From Acidobacteriota bacterium (GTDB taxonomy: Bacteria; Acidobacteriota; Vicinamibacteria; Vicinamibacterales; UBA2999), in NCBI GenBank assembly GCA_016213695.1, contig JACQZV010000087.1, positions 1 to 39,472 on the forward strand: a DNA stretch of 39,472 nt, written 5' to 3'. The translations under genes were made by a program, and so were the position numbers. This document shows positions 24,095 through 31,924 of this stretch, one piece after another (the first letter of the stretch is position 1; each line of letters starts with the position of its first letter). Under the pieces are notes generated by a model, which was not told the DNA's origin, ran no database searches, and saw nothing but the letters and a program-made list of their open reading frames with translations.

Positions 24095-25087
24095 CTAGCG
24101 TTCGCTGTCGAGACTCCGCATCTGCTCCTCGCCGTACCGGGTCCCGGCAACAGCGGACGCCGGCACGGTCTGTTCGATCTGCGCCACCTCCGCCGGTGTG
24201 AGCGTCACGTCGAGCGCCCCCAGCGATTCGGCAAGCTGCGCCCGCGTGCGCGCGCCGATGAGCGGCACGAGGCTCCCGCCCTTGGCGAGCACCCACGCGA
24301 TGGCCAGCTGCGCGGCGGTCACGCCCCTGGCGGCGGCGGTCTTCCGCAGCTCATCGACCAGGCGCTGATTCCGCTCGCGGTTGTCGCCGCTGAACCGCGG
24401 GAGATGGGCGCGGAGATCGCGCCGCGGCGCCGGCGTCGAACCGCTCAGCAGGCCGCGCGACAACACGCCGTACGCCGTGACGCCGATGCCGAGCTCCGAC
24501 AGGAGCGGAAGGATCCGTGCCTCGGGACCGCGGCTCACCAGGGAGTATTCGATCTGCAGGTCGGCGATCGGATGCACCGCCTGAGCGCGCCTGACGGTGT
24601 CGGGACCCACCTCCGACAAGCCGATCGCCCGGATGTACCCGGCCTTGACGAGGTCGGCGAGCGCGCCGATCGTCTCCTCGATGGGCACCTTCGGATCGAG
24701 CCGGCCGGGCCGGTAGATGTCGATGTGATTCACGCCGAGCCTGGTGAGGCTGTAAGCGACGAAGTTCCTGACGGCGGCCGGCCGGGCGTCCATTCCCAGC
24801 CACGCGCCATCCGGATCGCGCAACGCGCCGAACTTGACGGAGACGAGCGCCCGGTCACGGCGATCCCTGAGGGCGCGCCCGATCAACAGCTCGTTATGTC
24901 CGGCGCCGTAATAGTCACCGGTGTCGAGCAGGTTGACGCCCGCGTCGAGCGCCGCATGGATGGTGGCAATGCTCTCGCCCTCGTCCGCTGGGCCGTACAC
25001 GCCGGACATTCCCATGCAGCCGAGCGCCAGGGGGAAGACCGGCGGACCAGTGGAGCCAAGCTGCCTGAGGTGCCGTGGGGCCGTCAT
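24095..25087 (-). CDS. Aldo/keto reductase lacking the usual catalytic His
   Basis: A 330-residue NADPH-dependent oxidoreductase of the AKR barrel family. LALGCMGMSGVYGPADE opens the barrel. The catalytic Asp and Tyr are in LLDTGDYYGAGHNE and the Lys in VSVKFGA. The fourth residue of the tetrad, His in 'H.PD', is replaced: here the strand reads HIDIYRPGRLDP. A recognisable AKR subgroup has this 'YRPxRLDP' form, so the change is probably natural. IGLSEVGPDT and LVPLIGARTRAQL complete the cofactor site. The ATG at 25087 (MTAPRH) is preferred. A TTG at 25123 would add 12 non-conserved residues. It is divergent from the second TonB receptor. Confidence 0.88.
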   Translation of the reverse strand: MTAPRHLRQLGSTGPPVFPLALGCMGMSGVYGPADEGESIATIHAALDAGVNLLDTGDYYGAGHNELLIGRALRDRRDRALVSVKFGALRDPDGAWLGMDARPAAVRNFVAYSLTRLGVNHIDIYRPGRLDPKVPIEETIGALADLVKAGYIRAIGLSEVGPDTVRRAQAVHPIADLQIEYSLVSRGPEARILPLLSELGIGVTAYGVLSRGLLSGSTPAPRRDLRAHLPRFSGDNRERNQRLVDELRKTAAARGVTAAQLAIAWVLAKGGSLVPLIGARTRAQLAESLGALDVTLTPAEVAQIEQTVPASAVAGTRYGEEQMRSLDSER

Positions 25088-25330
25088 TCGGCTGACACTA
25101 GATCGGGCAGCGTCGGCTGGCAAGAAGGCGCGGCGCCGCCGAGGGCACGCGTCGCCGGGGCAGGTGGGGGCATTGGAAGCTCCCTGAATATGCGTGGCGC
25201 GACCGTCGATCCAGGCAGTAGTCTATGTACGGCCCGGGTCGGCAAGCCGCCGGTTCGTTCTTTTTTCGTGCCATACGTTCGGCACCGTCCCTTTGTGGGT
25301 TACGCACGTTACTTTGCGGAGGAAGACTTC

Positions 25331-28300
25331 ATGGCGCAGAGCCTCTTGGCGCGTTGGTACAGGCCACGCGTTGTCTTGATCCTGCTCGTTGCGGCCGCCG
25401 CCTGGCTGGCCGCCACACCGGCGTTCGCCCAGGGCGGCACCGCCGACATCAGCGGCACCGTGTTCGACCAGCAGAAGGCCGTTCTGCCAGGCGTCACGGT
25501 CACCGCCACGAACGAGAGCACCGGGCAGCAGCGGACGGTCGTGACCGACACGGATGGACGGTTCACGATGCCGACCGTGCTTCCGGGCGCGTACACGATT
25601 ACCGCAGAGCTGTCGGGCTTCCAGGCCACGAAGCGGCAGGGGCTGGCAATCGCGGTCGGGCAGGAGGTCACCCTCAGCCTGACCATGCAGCTCGCGGGCG
25701 TGCAGGAAAACGTGACGGTCACCGCGGAGGCGCCGCTCATCGAGGCGACGTCGAGCCGCATCGGCGTCAACATCACGAGCTCCGACATCGACAACCTGCC
25801 GTCGTTCAATCGCAGCCAGTTCAGCCTGATGCAGACGATCCCCGGCCTGGTGCCGGCGCTGCAGCCGGGCGCATTCGAAGGCGGGCAGTACAGCGCCAAC
25901 GGGCAGGCGACGACGTCGAATCTGTTCCTTGTGGACGGGCAGTTCAACAACGACTCGCGCCTGGGCGGCGCGCAGGGGACGCAGGCGCGCATCTCGCTCG
26001 ACTCGATGGCCGAGTACCAGGTGCAGACGCACCAGTACGGCGCCGAGTACGGCGGCTCCACCGGCGTCGTCGTGAACACCGTCTCCCGGAGCGGCACCAA
26101 CAACATGTTCGGCCGGGTGTTCGAGTACTACCAGGGCAACAAGCTCCAGGCGACCGACTATTTCCTCAAGAAAGCGGGCGAGGAAAATCCGGACTCGAGC
26201 AGCCATGTGTTCGGCGGCCAGCTTGGCGGCCCGATCGTCAGGGATCGGCTCTTCTATTTCGGCAATCTCGAGTACACCAACCAGAAGCAGGCGGCGAACT
26301 TGAACTTCCCGGCCGATGCCGCGCCGCTGGCCACGCCGTACTCGACCAATACGAAGTTCACCGGTCCGAACACCTACGTCCGGGTCGACTACCAGGCGTC
26401 GCAGAAGCACCGCGTGAAGCTCAGCTGGCTGCGCGAGGCGATCCTGACGCAGCACGACGAGATCGAAAACGATCTGGCGACGATCGATGCCGCGCGGTAT
26501 GAGAACGATGCGGGCGACATCGTCTATAACGGCACGCTCACGTCGGTGCTCAACAACCGCGCCACCAACGAAATCAGGGCGGGGCGCGTGCAGGAGAGCC
26601 TGCTGCAGGGCCCGCGCGTGCTCTTCGACGACAACTGGAAGTTCATCGGCTTCCATGGCGTCGAGCCGTTCGGCCTCGGCCCGCAGAACTCGCACCCCGA
26701 CTACATCGCGGGCAACCGCAATACCTACGCGCAGAACGAGGTGCGCGACTTCACGCTCGACGACACGCTGACGTTCGTCAGGTCGGGCCGGGGCGGCGAG
26801 CACACCTTCAAGACCGGGTTCAGCTATATGCGCAACCCGCTCAAGCCGAGCGGATCGGCCGCGAACTTCATCGGGAACTACGCGTTCCCGACCAACGCGC
26901 CGTTCAACGCGGCCAACCCGCGCACCTATCCGTGGCGCTTCCAGATCGCGATGGGGCAGGTGGATTTCGACCTGGTCGATTACCGGTTTGGCGGCTACGT
27001 CTCGGACAAGTGGGCCGTCAGCAATAATCTGACGCTGACGCTCGGCCTCCGCTACGACTGGCAGGATGCCGTGCCGAAGACGAAGGACGCGTTCGGGCCG
27101 CGGATCGGCTTTGCCTACAACGTCGGCGGCAGCGGCAAGACGGTCGTCCGCGGCGGCGCGGGCAAGGTCTATCAGTTCCAGCAGCTCGCCGCGCTCGCGC
27201 TCCTCGCGCGGGGGACGGTGATCGCGCCGACGATCACGTATGACACGGCGCAGGTTGCCTCGCCGGCGGTGACGGGCCTGTTGCCGACGGGATCGACCCC
27301 CGACCGGACGGCATGCCTCCAGCCGGCCGCGGGGTCGAAGGCGGGCGTGGCGGCCATCAGCCCGGCTTGCCGGGCGTTTCTCGAGGGCCTGCGCGCGCAG
27401 GTGACGGCCGGCGGCTTCGTGAACAACACGACGACCGGTCCGCTCGTGGACGGCGACCGTCGCATGGCCTACACCTGGAACTTCAGCATGGGCGTGGAGC
27501 GGGAGATCCGGGCCAACATGGCCGTGACCGCCGACTTCGTCGGCAATCGGGGCTACAACAACACCGCGCCGGTCGACATCAATGAAGGACCGCTTACGGC
27601 GGCTGGCCGGGTGACGCGGCTCGGCGTCAGCGCCTTCGACCCGAACGCCGCGCTCGTCCCGGCGTCGGCCCGCACGACGACGTTCGCGGGGTTCTACCAG
27701 TTCCAGACGCTCGACGCGCTCAACAGCGATTTCAACTCGCTGGAGCTCGGGTTCAACAAGCGGTATGCCAACCGGTGGGCGGGTCGCGTGAGCTACACGC
27801 TTGCCCGCTGCCGGGACGTGATCAACCTGCCGGTGGCGGCCCCGGCGCCCGCGGCGGCCTTCACCGACGACCGCGACCCCCGGCGCGACTACGGCGCGTG
27901 CCTCCGCGACAATCGGCACGCGTTCGCGACGAGCGCCAACGTCGAAATCTGGCGCGGCCTGGGCGCCGGCATGGTGTTCCGCGCCTACTCGGGGTATCCG
28001 ATCAACGAGACGATCGGGTCGGACGCCAACGGCGACGGCATCAACAACGATCGTCCGTTGCGAGGGCGCGACGATGCGACACGGCCGATTCAATCGAAGG
28101 TGGACGGCAGCGGGATGGCCGTCCGCAACGGCATCGACGGCGAGAACAAGGTCATCCTCGACGGGCGAGCCCAGTACGTCTGGCGGATCCAGCGGTACCA
28201 GGCCGGGCTGTTCCTGGAAGTCTACAACCTGACCAACCACGCGAACTTCGGCAACCCGACGGGCGCGAGGAACTCGAGCAACTTCCTCAGGACGATTGTC

Positions 28301-28348
28301 AGCGACGATCCGACCACCGCGCAGGTTGGATTCCGGCTGACGTTCTGA
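25331..28348 (+). CDS. Second Oar-type TonB-dependent receptor
   Basis: A 1005-residue outer-membrane receptor. Long signal (RVVLILLVAAAAWLAATPAFA). Carboxypeptidase-regulatory-like domain ADISGTVFDQQKAVLPGVTVTATNE...GRFTMPTVLPGAYTITAELSGF (about residues 37-100). Plug begins at VQENVTVTAEAPLIEATSS with DNLPSFNRSQFSLMQTIPGLVP, then a large barrel ending GFRLTF with the terminal Phe. It differs from the receptor at 7867 in plug and loops and is typical of the Acidobacteria Oar expansion. The ATG follows GGAGGAAG. The frame is open for another 1.28 kb upstream, but that part is antisense to the aldo/keto reductase gene. Confidence 0.92.
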   Translation: MAQSLLARWYRPRVVLILLVAAAAWLAATPAFAQGGTADISGTVFDQQKAVLPGVTVTATNESTGQQRTVVTDTDGRFTMPTVLPGAYTITAELSGFQATKRQGLAIAVGQEVTLSLTMQLAGVQENVTVTAEAPLIEATSSRIGVNITSSDIDNLPSFNRSQFSLMQTIPGLVPALQPGAFEGGQYSANGQATTSNLFLVDGQFNNDSRLGGAQGTQARISLDSMAEYQVQTHQYGAEYGGSTGVVVNTVSRSGTNNMFGRVFEYYQGNKLQATDYFLKKAGEENPDSSSHVFGGQLGGPIVRDRLFYFGNLEYTNQKQAANLNFPADAAPLATPYSTNTKFTGPNTYVRVDYQASQKHRVKLSWLREAILTQHDEIENDLATIDAARYENDAGDIVYNGTLTSVLNNRATNEIRAGRVQESLLQGPRVLFDDNWKFIGFHGVEPFGLGPQNSHPDYIAGNRNTYAQNEVRDFTLDDTLTFVRSGRGGEHTFKTGFSYMRNPLKPSGSAANFIGNYAFPTNAPFNAANPRTYPWRFQIAMGQVDFDLVDYRFGGYVSDKWAVSNNLTLTLGLRYDWQDAVPKTKDAFGPRIGFAYNVGGSGKTVVRGGAGKVYQFQQLAALALLARGTVIAPTITYDTAQVASPAVTGLLPTGSTPDRTACLQPAAGSKAGVAAISPACRAFLEGLRAQVTAGGFVNNTTTGPLVDGDRRMAYTWNFSMGVEREIRANMAVTADFVGNRGYNNTAPVDINEGPLTAAGRVTRLGVSAFDPNAALVPASARTTTFAGFYQFQTLDALNSDFNSLELGFNKRYANRWAGRVSYTLARCRDVINLPVAAPAPAAAFTDDRDPRRDYGACLRDNRHAFATSANVEIWRGLGAGMVFRAYSGYPINETIGSDANGDGINNDRPLRGRDDATRPIQSKVDGSGMAVRNGIDGENKVILDGRAQYVWRIQRYQAGLFLEVYNLTNHANFGNPTGARNSSNFLRTIVSDDPTTAQVGFRLTF

Positions 28349-28354
28349 GGCTGA

Positions 28355-28420
28355 CCACCGAGGCGCCGGGACACTGAGGACATCATTCCAAGATGCTCTC
28401 AGTGTCTCGGTGTTCCGTGG
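28355..28420. repeat. Octamer-based inverted repeat between convergent genes
   Basis: CACCGAG (28356-28362) pairs with CTCGGTG (28406-28412), and ACACTGAG (28371-28378) with CTCAGTGT (28398-28405). The right arm has octamer periodicity. Located between the receptor stop and the stop of the minus-strand metallo-hydrolase, it could act as a bidirectional transcript end, although no T-run is present. Confidence 0.85.
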
Positions 28421-28438
28421 AAGTGAAAACGCCGTTGT

Positions 28439-29299
28439 TCAGTTCGTCGGCGGATTCTTCCGCTGCTCGGCCAGCAGCGTGTTGTAGCTCTTCTCCATGT
28501 TGCCGACCCACGCCTTGAAGCCGGCGGGATCGACGTAGGGGTTCATGCCGCCGGCGCCGAGCCGCGCGTACTTGCCTGCCAGATCGAAGAACCAGCTGTG
28601 GGCGGCAAGGAACACATCGGCCGGCAGCGTCTTGTACGTTGCGATGCTGCGTCCGAAGTCGTCGGCAATCTCCGGATAATTCCTGTTGTTGACCAGGCGC
28701 GCGTCGTCCTGCAGACCGCCGCACGCGATCAGCACGTTGTAGTTCCTGCCGGCGTCCATCACCCGCAGCGTCCACGTCGTGCAGCCGCGCGTGTGACCCG
28801 GCGTCAAGTGGGCCGTCAGCGCGGCGCCGCCGAGCATCACCTGCTCGCCGTCCTTGAGGACGCGGTCGATCGGATGGGGTGTGCCGCTCGGCGCCTTCAT
28901 GGCCTTCAGCGCCGGCACGTCCTGCTCCATCGCCATCACCATCGCGCCGCCGGTCAGCTCCTTGACGACCGCGTCGGCCTGCTGGTGATCGCCGTGGGCA
29001 TGGCTGCCGAGGATGATCTTGACGTCGGTCAGCTTGAAGCCGAGCTTCTCGATCGACTCGCGCAGGAGCGGCACCGTGTCCTCGAAGTTCGTGTTGATGA
29101 GGATGAGGCCCTGCGGCGTCGCGATCAGGTACGAGTTCAGCGTCCCGGTACCCACGTAGTACAGGTTCCCCATGATGCGGTGCGCGGGGAAGGCCACCTT
29201 GTCCTGGGTCCGGTCCTCGACGGTCTGCGCCGCGGCGCAGAGCGCGGCTCCGAGCGTGGCAACGAGGGTGAGCGCGCCGACGGTTCTGCAAGCAGGCAT
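28439..29299 (-). CDS. Secreted metallo-beta-lactamase-fold protein, subclass B3-like
   Basis: A 286-residue protein with a Sec signal ending near CAAAQ. The zinc sites are complete: HAHGDH (His100, His102, Asp104, His105), TPGHT (His169) and AAHSWFFDL (His234). The pattern SHAHxDH, the PGHT(x)G(x)T(x)W segment, and RLVNNRNYPEIADDFGRSIATYKTLPADVFLAAHSWFFDL, match subclass B3 enzymes closely. The 'DGG' turn usual in B3 enzymes is replaced by INTNFED. Environmental B3-like enzymes range from true carbapenemases to hydrolases of unknown substrate, so resistance cannot be inferred. The start at 29299 is supported by AGGAG seven bases upstream. Confidence 0.85.
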   Translation of the reverse strand: MPACRTVGALTLVATLGAALCAAAQTVEDRTQDKVAFPAHRIMGNLYYVGTGTLNSYLIATPQGLILINTNFEDTVPLLRESIEKLGFKLTDVKIILGSHAHGDHQQADAVVKELTGGAMVMAMEQDVPALKAMKAPSGTPHPIDRVLKDGEQVMLGGAALTAHLTPGHTRGCTTWTLRVMDAGRNYNVLIACGGLQDDARLVNNRNYPEIADDFGRSIATYKTLPADVFLAAHSWFFDLAGKYARLGAGGMNPYVDPAGFKAWVGNMEKSYNTLLAEQRKNPPTN

Positions 29300-29383
29300 G
29301 CGAAGACTCCTGGAGTGAGAAGGAGCGTTATTGTAACAGTCGCATTGACACGCGGCGGCAGCCTGTGAAAGGATCCGGCCATC

Positions 29384-29476
29384 GTGTTCGCGGCCCTGGC
29401 CTGCGCGTGTTGTTGTTGTTGTCCTGGAGCGACAGCTTCCGACGGCCGCGCTGTGTCACCGGTTTCCCGCGATTGA
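29384..29476 (+). CDS. Polycysteine leader peptide (predicted cysteine attenuator)
   Basis: A 30-codon frame, GTG to TGA, encoding MFAALACACCCCCPG followed by 15 ordinary residues. Six Cys codons are clustered at codons 7-13. The last five are all TGT (29408-29422), which is unusual in this GC-rich DNA, where TGC prevails. AAAGGA (29368-29373) is a good ribosome-binding site about 10 bases before the GTG. An in-frame TGA at 29366 rules out a longer protein. It is followed by a strong terminator (29511-29548) and the YeiH transporter gene. Cys-rich leaders that act as cysteine-sensing attenuators are known from mycobacteria. The role here is inferred from architecture alone. It could be a chance trinucleotide repeat, but the arrangement argues against that. 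Confidence 0.7.
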   Translation: MFAALACACCCCCPGATASDGRAVSPVSRD

Positions 29477-29524
29477 CGCGATAAGACAACCAGTTCCAGC
29501 GATATCAGAAGGCCCGGAAGGCTG
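29432..29524 (+). promoter_or_regulatory. Predicted attenuator switch: competing RNA stems
   Basis: Three pairings compete. (1:2) ACAGC 29432-29436 with GCTGT 29450-29454. (2:3) CTTCCG-ac-GGCC 29436-29447 with GGCC-CGGAAG 29511-29520, extendable by CAGC/GCTG (29433-29436 with 29521-29524 region). (3:4) the terminator. A ribosome stalled on the Cys codons (to 29422) would cover about to 29436, block 1:2 and favour the antiterminator 2:3. The 1:2 stem is short, so this is a model. Confidence 0.5.
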
Positions 29525-29548
29525 ACACCTTCCGGGCCTTTTTCTTTT
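29511..29548 (+). terminator. Intrinsic terminator upstream of yeiH
   Basis: GGCCCGGAAGG (29511-29521), loop CTGACA, CCTTCCGGGCC (29528-29538), then TTTTTCTTTT (29539-29548). A perfect 11-bp stem with a T-run. It ends 18 bp before the yeiH ATG, so transcripts from the leader must read through it to express the gene. Confidence 0.93.
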
Positions 29549-29566
29549 GTGGTCTTGGAGCACGCA

Positions 29567-30901
29567 ATGATTGAAACGATTGACTCCGCCGGCGTCGCCA
29601 CGGTGGGCCGCAGTGCGGCCCCGGCCGTGCAGAAGACGGCGCCCGTCGCCCGAATCCATGAGGACTGGCTCGCCGTCATCCTGGGGGCGGTCTCCCTGCT
29701 CGTCGTGGTGGCCGGCTGGGTCCCCGCGCTGCCCGGCCTTCGGTGGGGCGGCGCCGCTCCGCTCGCGGCGCTCTTCCGGGCCGAGGTGGTGGTGCCCTGG
29801 CTTGGCGCCGGGGTCGGCCTGTGGGTGCTGTCGGCGGCGGCACTGGCGCTGCAGCGGGGCGACGTCGGCCGCTTCAGCCGCGGCTTTGCGTTCGTCTTCG
29901 CGCTCGCGTGGCTGTCGCTCGTGCTGGCCGGCCATGCGACGGCGCTCGCGTGGGGCATCGAGTACGTGATCTTCGCGCTCGCGGTCGGGCTGCTGGTCAG
30001 CCACGTCGGCGGCGCCGGGAGCCTCGTTCGCGCGGCCGCGTCCTCCGAGCTCTTCATCAAGACGGGGCTCGTGCTGATGGGCGCGTCGATCCTCTTTGCC
30101 GATGTCGTCCAGGCCGGCGCGCTCGGCATCCTGCAGGCGCTCGGCGTCGTGATTGTCGTCTGGTACGTGTCGTTCTGGCTCGCGTCGCGCTTCCGGGTGG
30201 ACGAGGAGCTGGCGGTCATGCTCTCGACGGCCGTGTCCATCTGCGGCGTGTCGGCGGCGATTGCGGCGTGCGGCGCCATCCAGGGCGATCGCCGCAAGCT
30301 GAGCTATGTCACCTCGCTCGTGCTGATCGTCGCGGTGCCGATGATCATCCTGATGCCGTGGGTCGTCCGGCTCACCGGCATTCCCGACGTCGTCGCCGGC
30401 GCGTGGATGGGCGGCACGCTGGATACGACCGGGTCGGTGACGGCGGCCGGCGCGCTCGTGAGCGACACGGCGATGAAGGTGGGGACGATCGTCAAGTTCT
30501 CGCAGAACGTGCTGATCGGCGTCGCGGCGCTGGTGCTGTCGGCGTGGTGGAGCGTGCGGACGCGCGAGGCCCGGGGCGGCGCCACGGGCGCCCGCGTCAT
30601 CTGGGACCGCTTCCCGAAGTTCGTCCTCGGGTTCGCCGCGGCGTCGCTCGTGTTCTCGTTCCTGCTCACGCCGGAGCTGGTGGCGCGCACGAAGGATGCG
30701 GTCGGGTCGCTGCGCACGATCTGGTTCGCGCTGGCGTTTGTCTCCATCGGCCTCGAAGCGCGCGTCAGCGATCTGCTGACGCTCGACAACGGCCGCCCGC
30801 TCGCCAGCTTCGTGCTGGCCCAGGCGTTCAACGTCGGCTGGACGCTGCTGCTGGCATGGCTGATCTTCGGCGGCCTGTTCTTCGCCGCGCCCGTCCTCTG
30901 A
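29567..30901 (+). CDS. yeiH: YeiH/UPF0324-family putative sulfate transporter
   Basis: A 444-residue inner-membrane protein with about ten or more hydrophobic helices after a ~30-residue hydrophilic N-terminus. STAVSICGVSAAIAACGAI and AGAWMGGTLDTTGSVTAAGALV are the conserved motifs of the 'conserved hypothetical 698' (YeiH) family, usually labelled putative sulfate exporter; transport has hardly been tested. The ATG at 29567 has GGAG six bases upstream. An in-frame GTG at 29549 overlaps the terminator T-run and is unlikely. It sits alone behind the polycysteine leader and terminator. Those suggest expression rises when Cys-tRNA is short, which fits import or sulfur scavenging better than sulfate export. 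Confidence 0.88.
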   Translation: MIETIDSAGVATVGRSAAPAVQKTAPVARIHEDWLAVILGAVSLLVVVAGWVPALPGLRWGGAAPLAALFRAEVVVPWLGAGVGLWVLSAAALALQRGDVGRFSRGFAFVFALAWLSLVLAGHATALAWGIEYVIFALAVGLLVSHVGGAGSLVRAAASSELFIKTGLVLMGASILFADVVQAGALGILQALGVVIVVWYVSFWLASRFRVDEELAVMLSTAVSICGVSAAIAACGAIQGDRRKLSYVTSLVLIVAVPMIILMPWVVRLTGIPDVVAGAWMGGTLDTTGSVTAAGALVSDTAMKVGTIVKFSQNVLIGVAALVLSAWWSVRTREARGGATGARVIWDRFPKFVLGFAAASLVFSFLLTPELVARTKDAVGSLRTIWFALAFVSIGLEARVSDLLTLDNGRPLASFVLAQAFNVGWTLLLAWLIFGGLFFAAPVL

Positions 30902-30905
30902 GTAC

Positions 30906-30949
30906 GTAGGCCGGGTCTCGCCCCGAGCGGAGTCGAGGGGCAGACCCGG
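30906..30949 (+). repeat. Palindromic element, GTAGGGCGGGT...GACCCGCC family, copy 2
   Basis: Begins GTAGGCCGGGTCTCGCCCC and ends GGGGCAGACCCGG, with an inner GCCCC...GGGGC stem around GAGCGGAGTCGA. It starts five bases after the yeiH stop and precedes the GYD gene. Ends match copy 1 (1465-1511, opposite orientation). Confidence 0.85.
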
Positions 30950-30987
30950 TTTCCGGTATAGTGACCCTCTCACGAAGGGAGGCGCGC

Positions 30988-31308
30988 ATGCCGAAGTATC
31001 TGATCGTGGCGTCGTACACCGCCGACGGAGTCAAGGGCCTGCTGAAGGACGGCGGCTCCAAACGCCGGCAGGCCGCCGAGGCGGCGCTCAAGAGCGTCGG
31101 CGGCAGGATGGAGTCGTTCTACTTCGCCTTCGGCGACCACGACGTCTACGCCGTCATCGAGGCGCCCGACAACGCCACGATTGCGGCGGCGTCGCTGGCC
31201 ATCAACGCCAGCGGCGCGGTCCACACGAAGACCGTCGTGCTGCTCGCGCCAGAGGAGCTCGACCAGGCGGCGAAGAAGACCGCCACCTATCAGCCGCCCG
31301 GCCGGTAA
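30988..31308 (+). CDS. GYD-domain protein
   Basis: A 106-residue protein with the GYD domain: PKYLIVASYTADGVKGLLKDGGSKRRQAAEAALKSVGG, then FYFAFGDHDVYAVIEAPDN, which contains the family's namesake Gly-(Asp/Tyr) region. These proteins have a ferredoxin-like dimeric fold, resemble DUF1330-type proteins, and have no known reaction. ATG 30988 has GAAGGGAGG seven bases upstream. A TATAGT at 30957-30962 may be its -10 box. The repeat before it separates it from yeiH, and a cupin lipoprotein gene follows 39 bp later. Confidence 0.9.
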   Translation: MPKYLIVASYTADGVKGLLKDGGSKRRQAAEAALKSVGGRMESFYFAFGDHDVYAVIEAPDNATIAAASLAINASGAVHTKTVVLLAPEELDQAAKKTATYQPPGR

Positions 31309-31347
31309 GGCGCGATGGTTCCGGTGCCGACCCGAAGGAGTTCCTGG

Positions 31348-31902
31348 ATGAAAGATTCCGCAGTCTCGTTGATGGCAGGGTGTGTGATAGCCGCGTTCGC
31401 GATGGGGTGCTCGCCGCCTGCTCCCTCGGCGGCGCCGGCTGCCGCGCCCGCTGCCGGCGCGAACCGGCAGGCGGAGTTCGGCAGTTATCCGCAGCGGGAT
31501 TTTGTTCGCCTCACACTCGACCAGCTGCAATGGCGCCCGAACGAGAACAATACGCTGGGCGTCGAGACCGCCATCCTGGAGGGCGATCCGTCGAAGCCCG
31601 GGTTCTACCTGACGGTCAATCACTTCCCGCCCGGTGTGATGAGCCGGCCGCACACGCATCCCGATGAGCGCAACATCACGGTGCTCAAGGGAACCTGGTA
31701 CACCGATACGGGCACCGAGTTCAGACCCGACAAGGCGATCCCGATGAAGGCCGGCGAGTACATGCGCCACCCGGCCGGCGGGCCGCACTACGACGGCGCG
31801 CTCGACGAGGATGTCTGGATCGCGATTTCGGGCTACGGGCCGACGTCGGCGTCGGTGCTCGGCGGCGGCGAGCTGTTCGGACGGTCGCGGCCAGCGAGGT
31901 AG
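31348..31902 (+). CDS. Cupin-domain lipoprotein
   Basis: A 184-residue protein. The signal ends in a lipobox (AAFAMGC), followed by an Ala/Pro-rich tether and one cupin barrel. FPPGVMSRPHTHPDERNITVLKGTWYTDTG carries the HxH...E metal set, and a later GPHYDGA supplies the fourth His. It resembles the ChrR-like/DUF4437 cupins found in secreted acidobacterial proteins; the substrate is unknown. ATG 31348 has AAGGAG about eight bases upstream. An upstream in-frame ATG at 31315 would place hydrophilic residues before the signal. It is convergent with the next gene. Confidence 0.85.
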   Translation: MKDSAVSLMAGCVIAAFAMGCSPPAPSAAPAAAPAAGANRQAEFGSYPQRDFVRLTLDQLQWRPNENNTLGVETAILEGDPSKPGFYLTVNHFPPGVMSRPHTHPDERNITVLKGTWYTDTGTEFRPDKAIPMKAGEYMRHPAGGPHYDGALDEDVWIAISGYGPTSASVLGGGELFGRSRPAR

Positions 31903-31924
31903 CAGGTAATAGCGAGAGCTCGTC

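Noticed and set aside
24050-25330. A 427-codon open stretch preceding, in frame, the second TonB receptor
   Set aside because: It lies antisense to the aldo/keto reductase and is Arg-, His- and Glu-rich with no domain. The receptor's own ATG, signal peptide and GGAGGAAG are at 25331.
25223-28240. A 1005-codon minus-strand frame opposite the second TonB receptor
   Set aside because: Same reason: codon-composition mirror of a real gene.
28355-28420. Intrinsic terminator between convergent genes
   Set aside because: The arms are interrupted and no T-run follows on either strand, so it was listed only as a repeat.
28439-29299. Calling the B3-like protein an antibiotic-resistance gene
   Set aside because: Zinc ligands alone do not show beta-lactamase activity, and many environmental B3-like proteins have other substrates.
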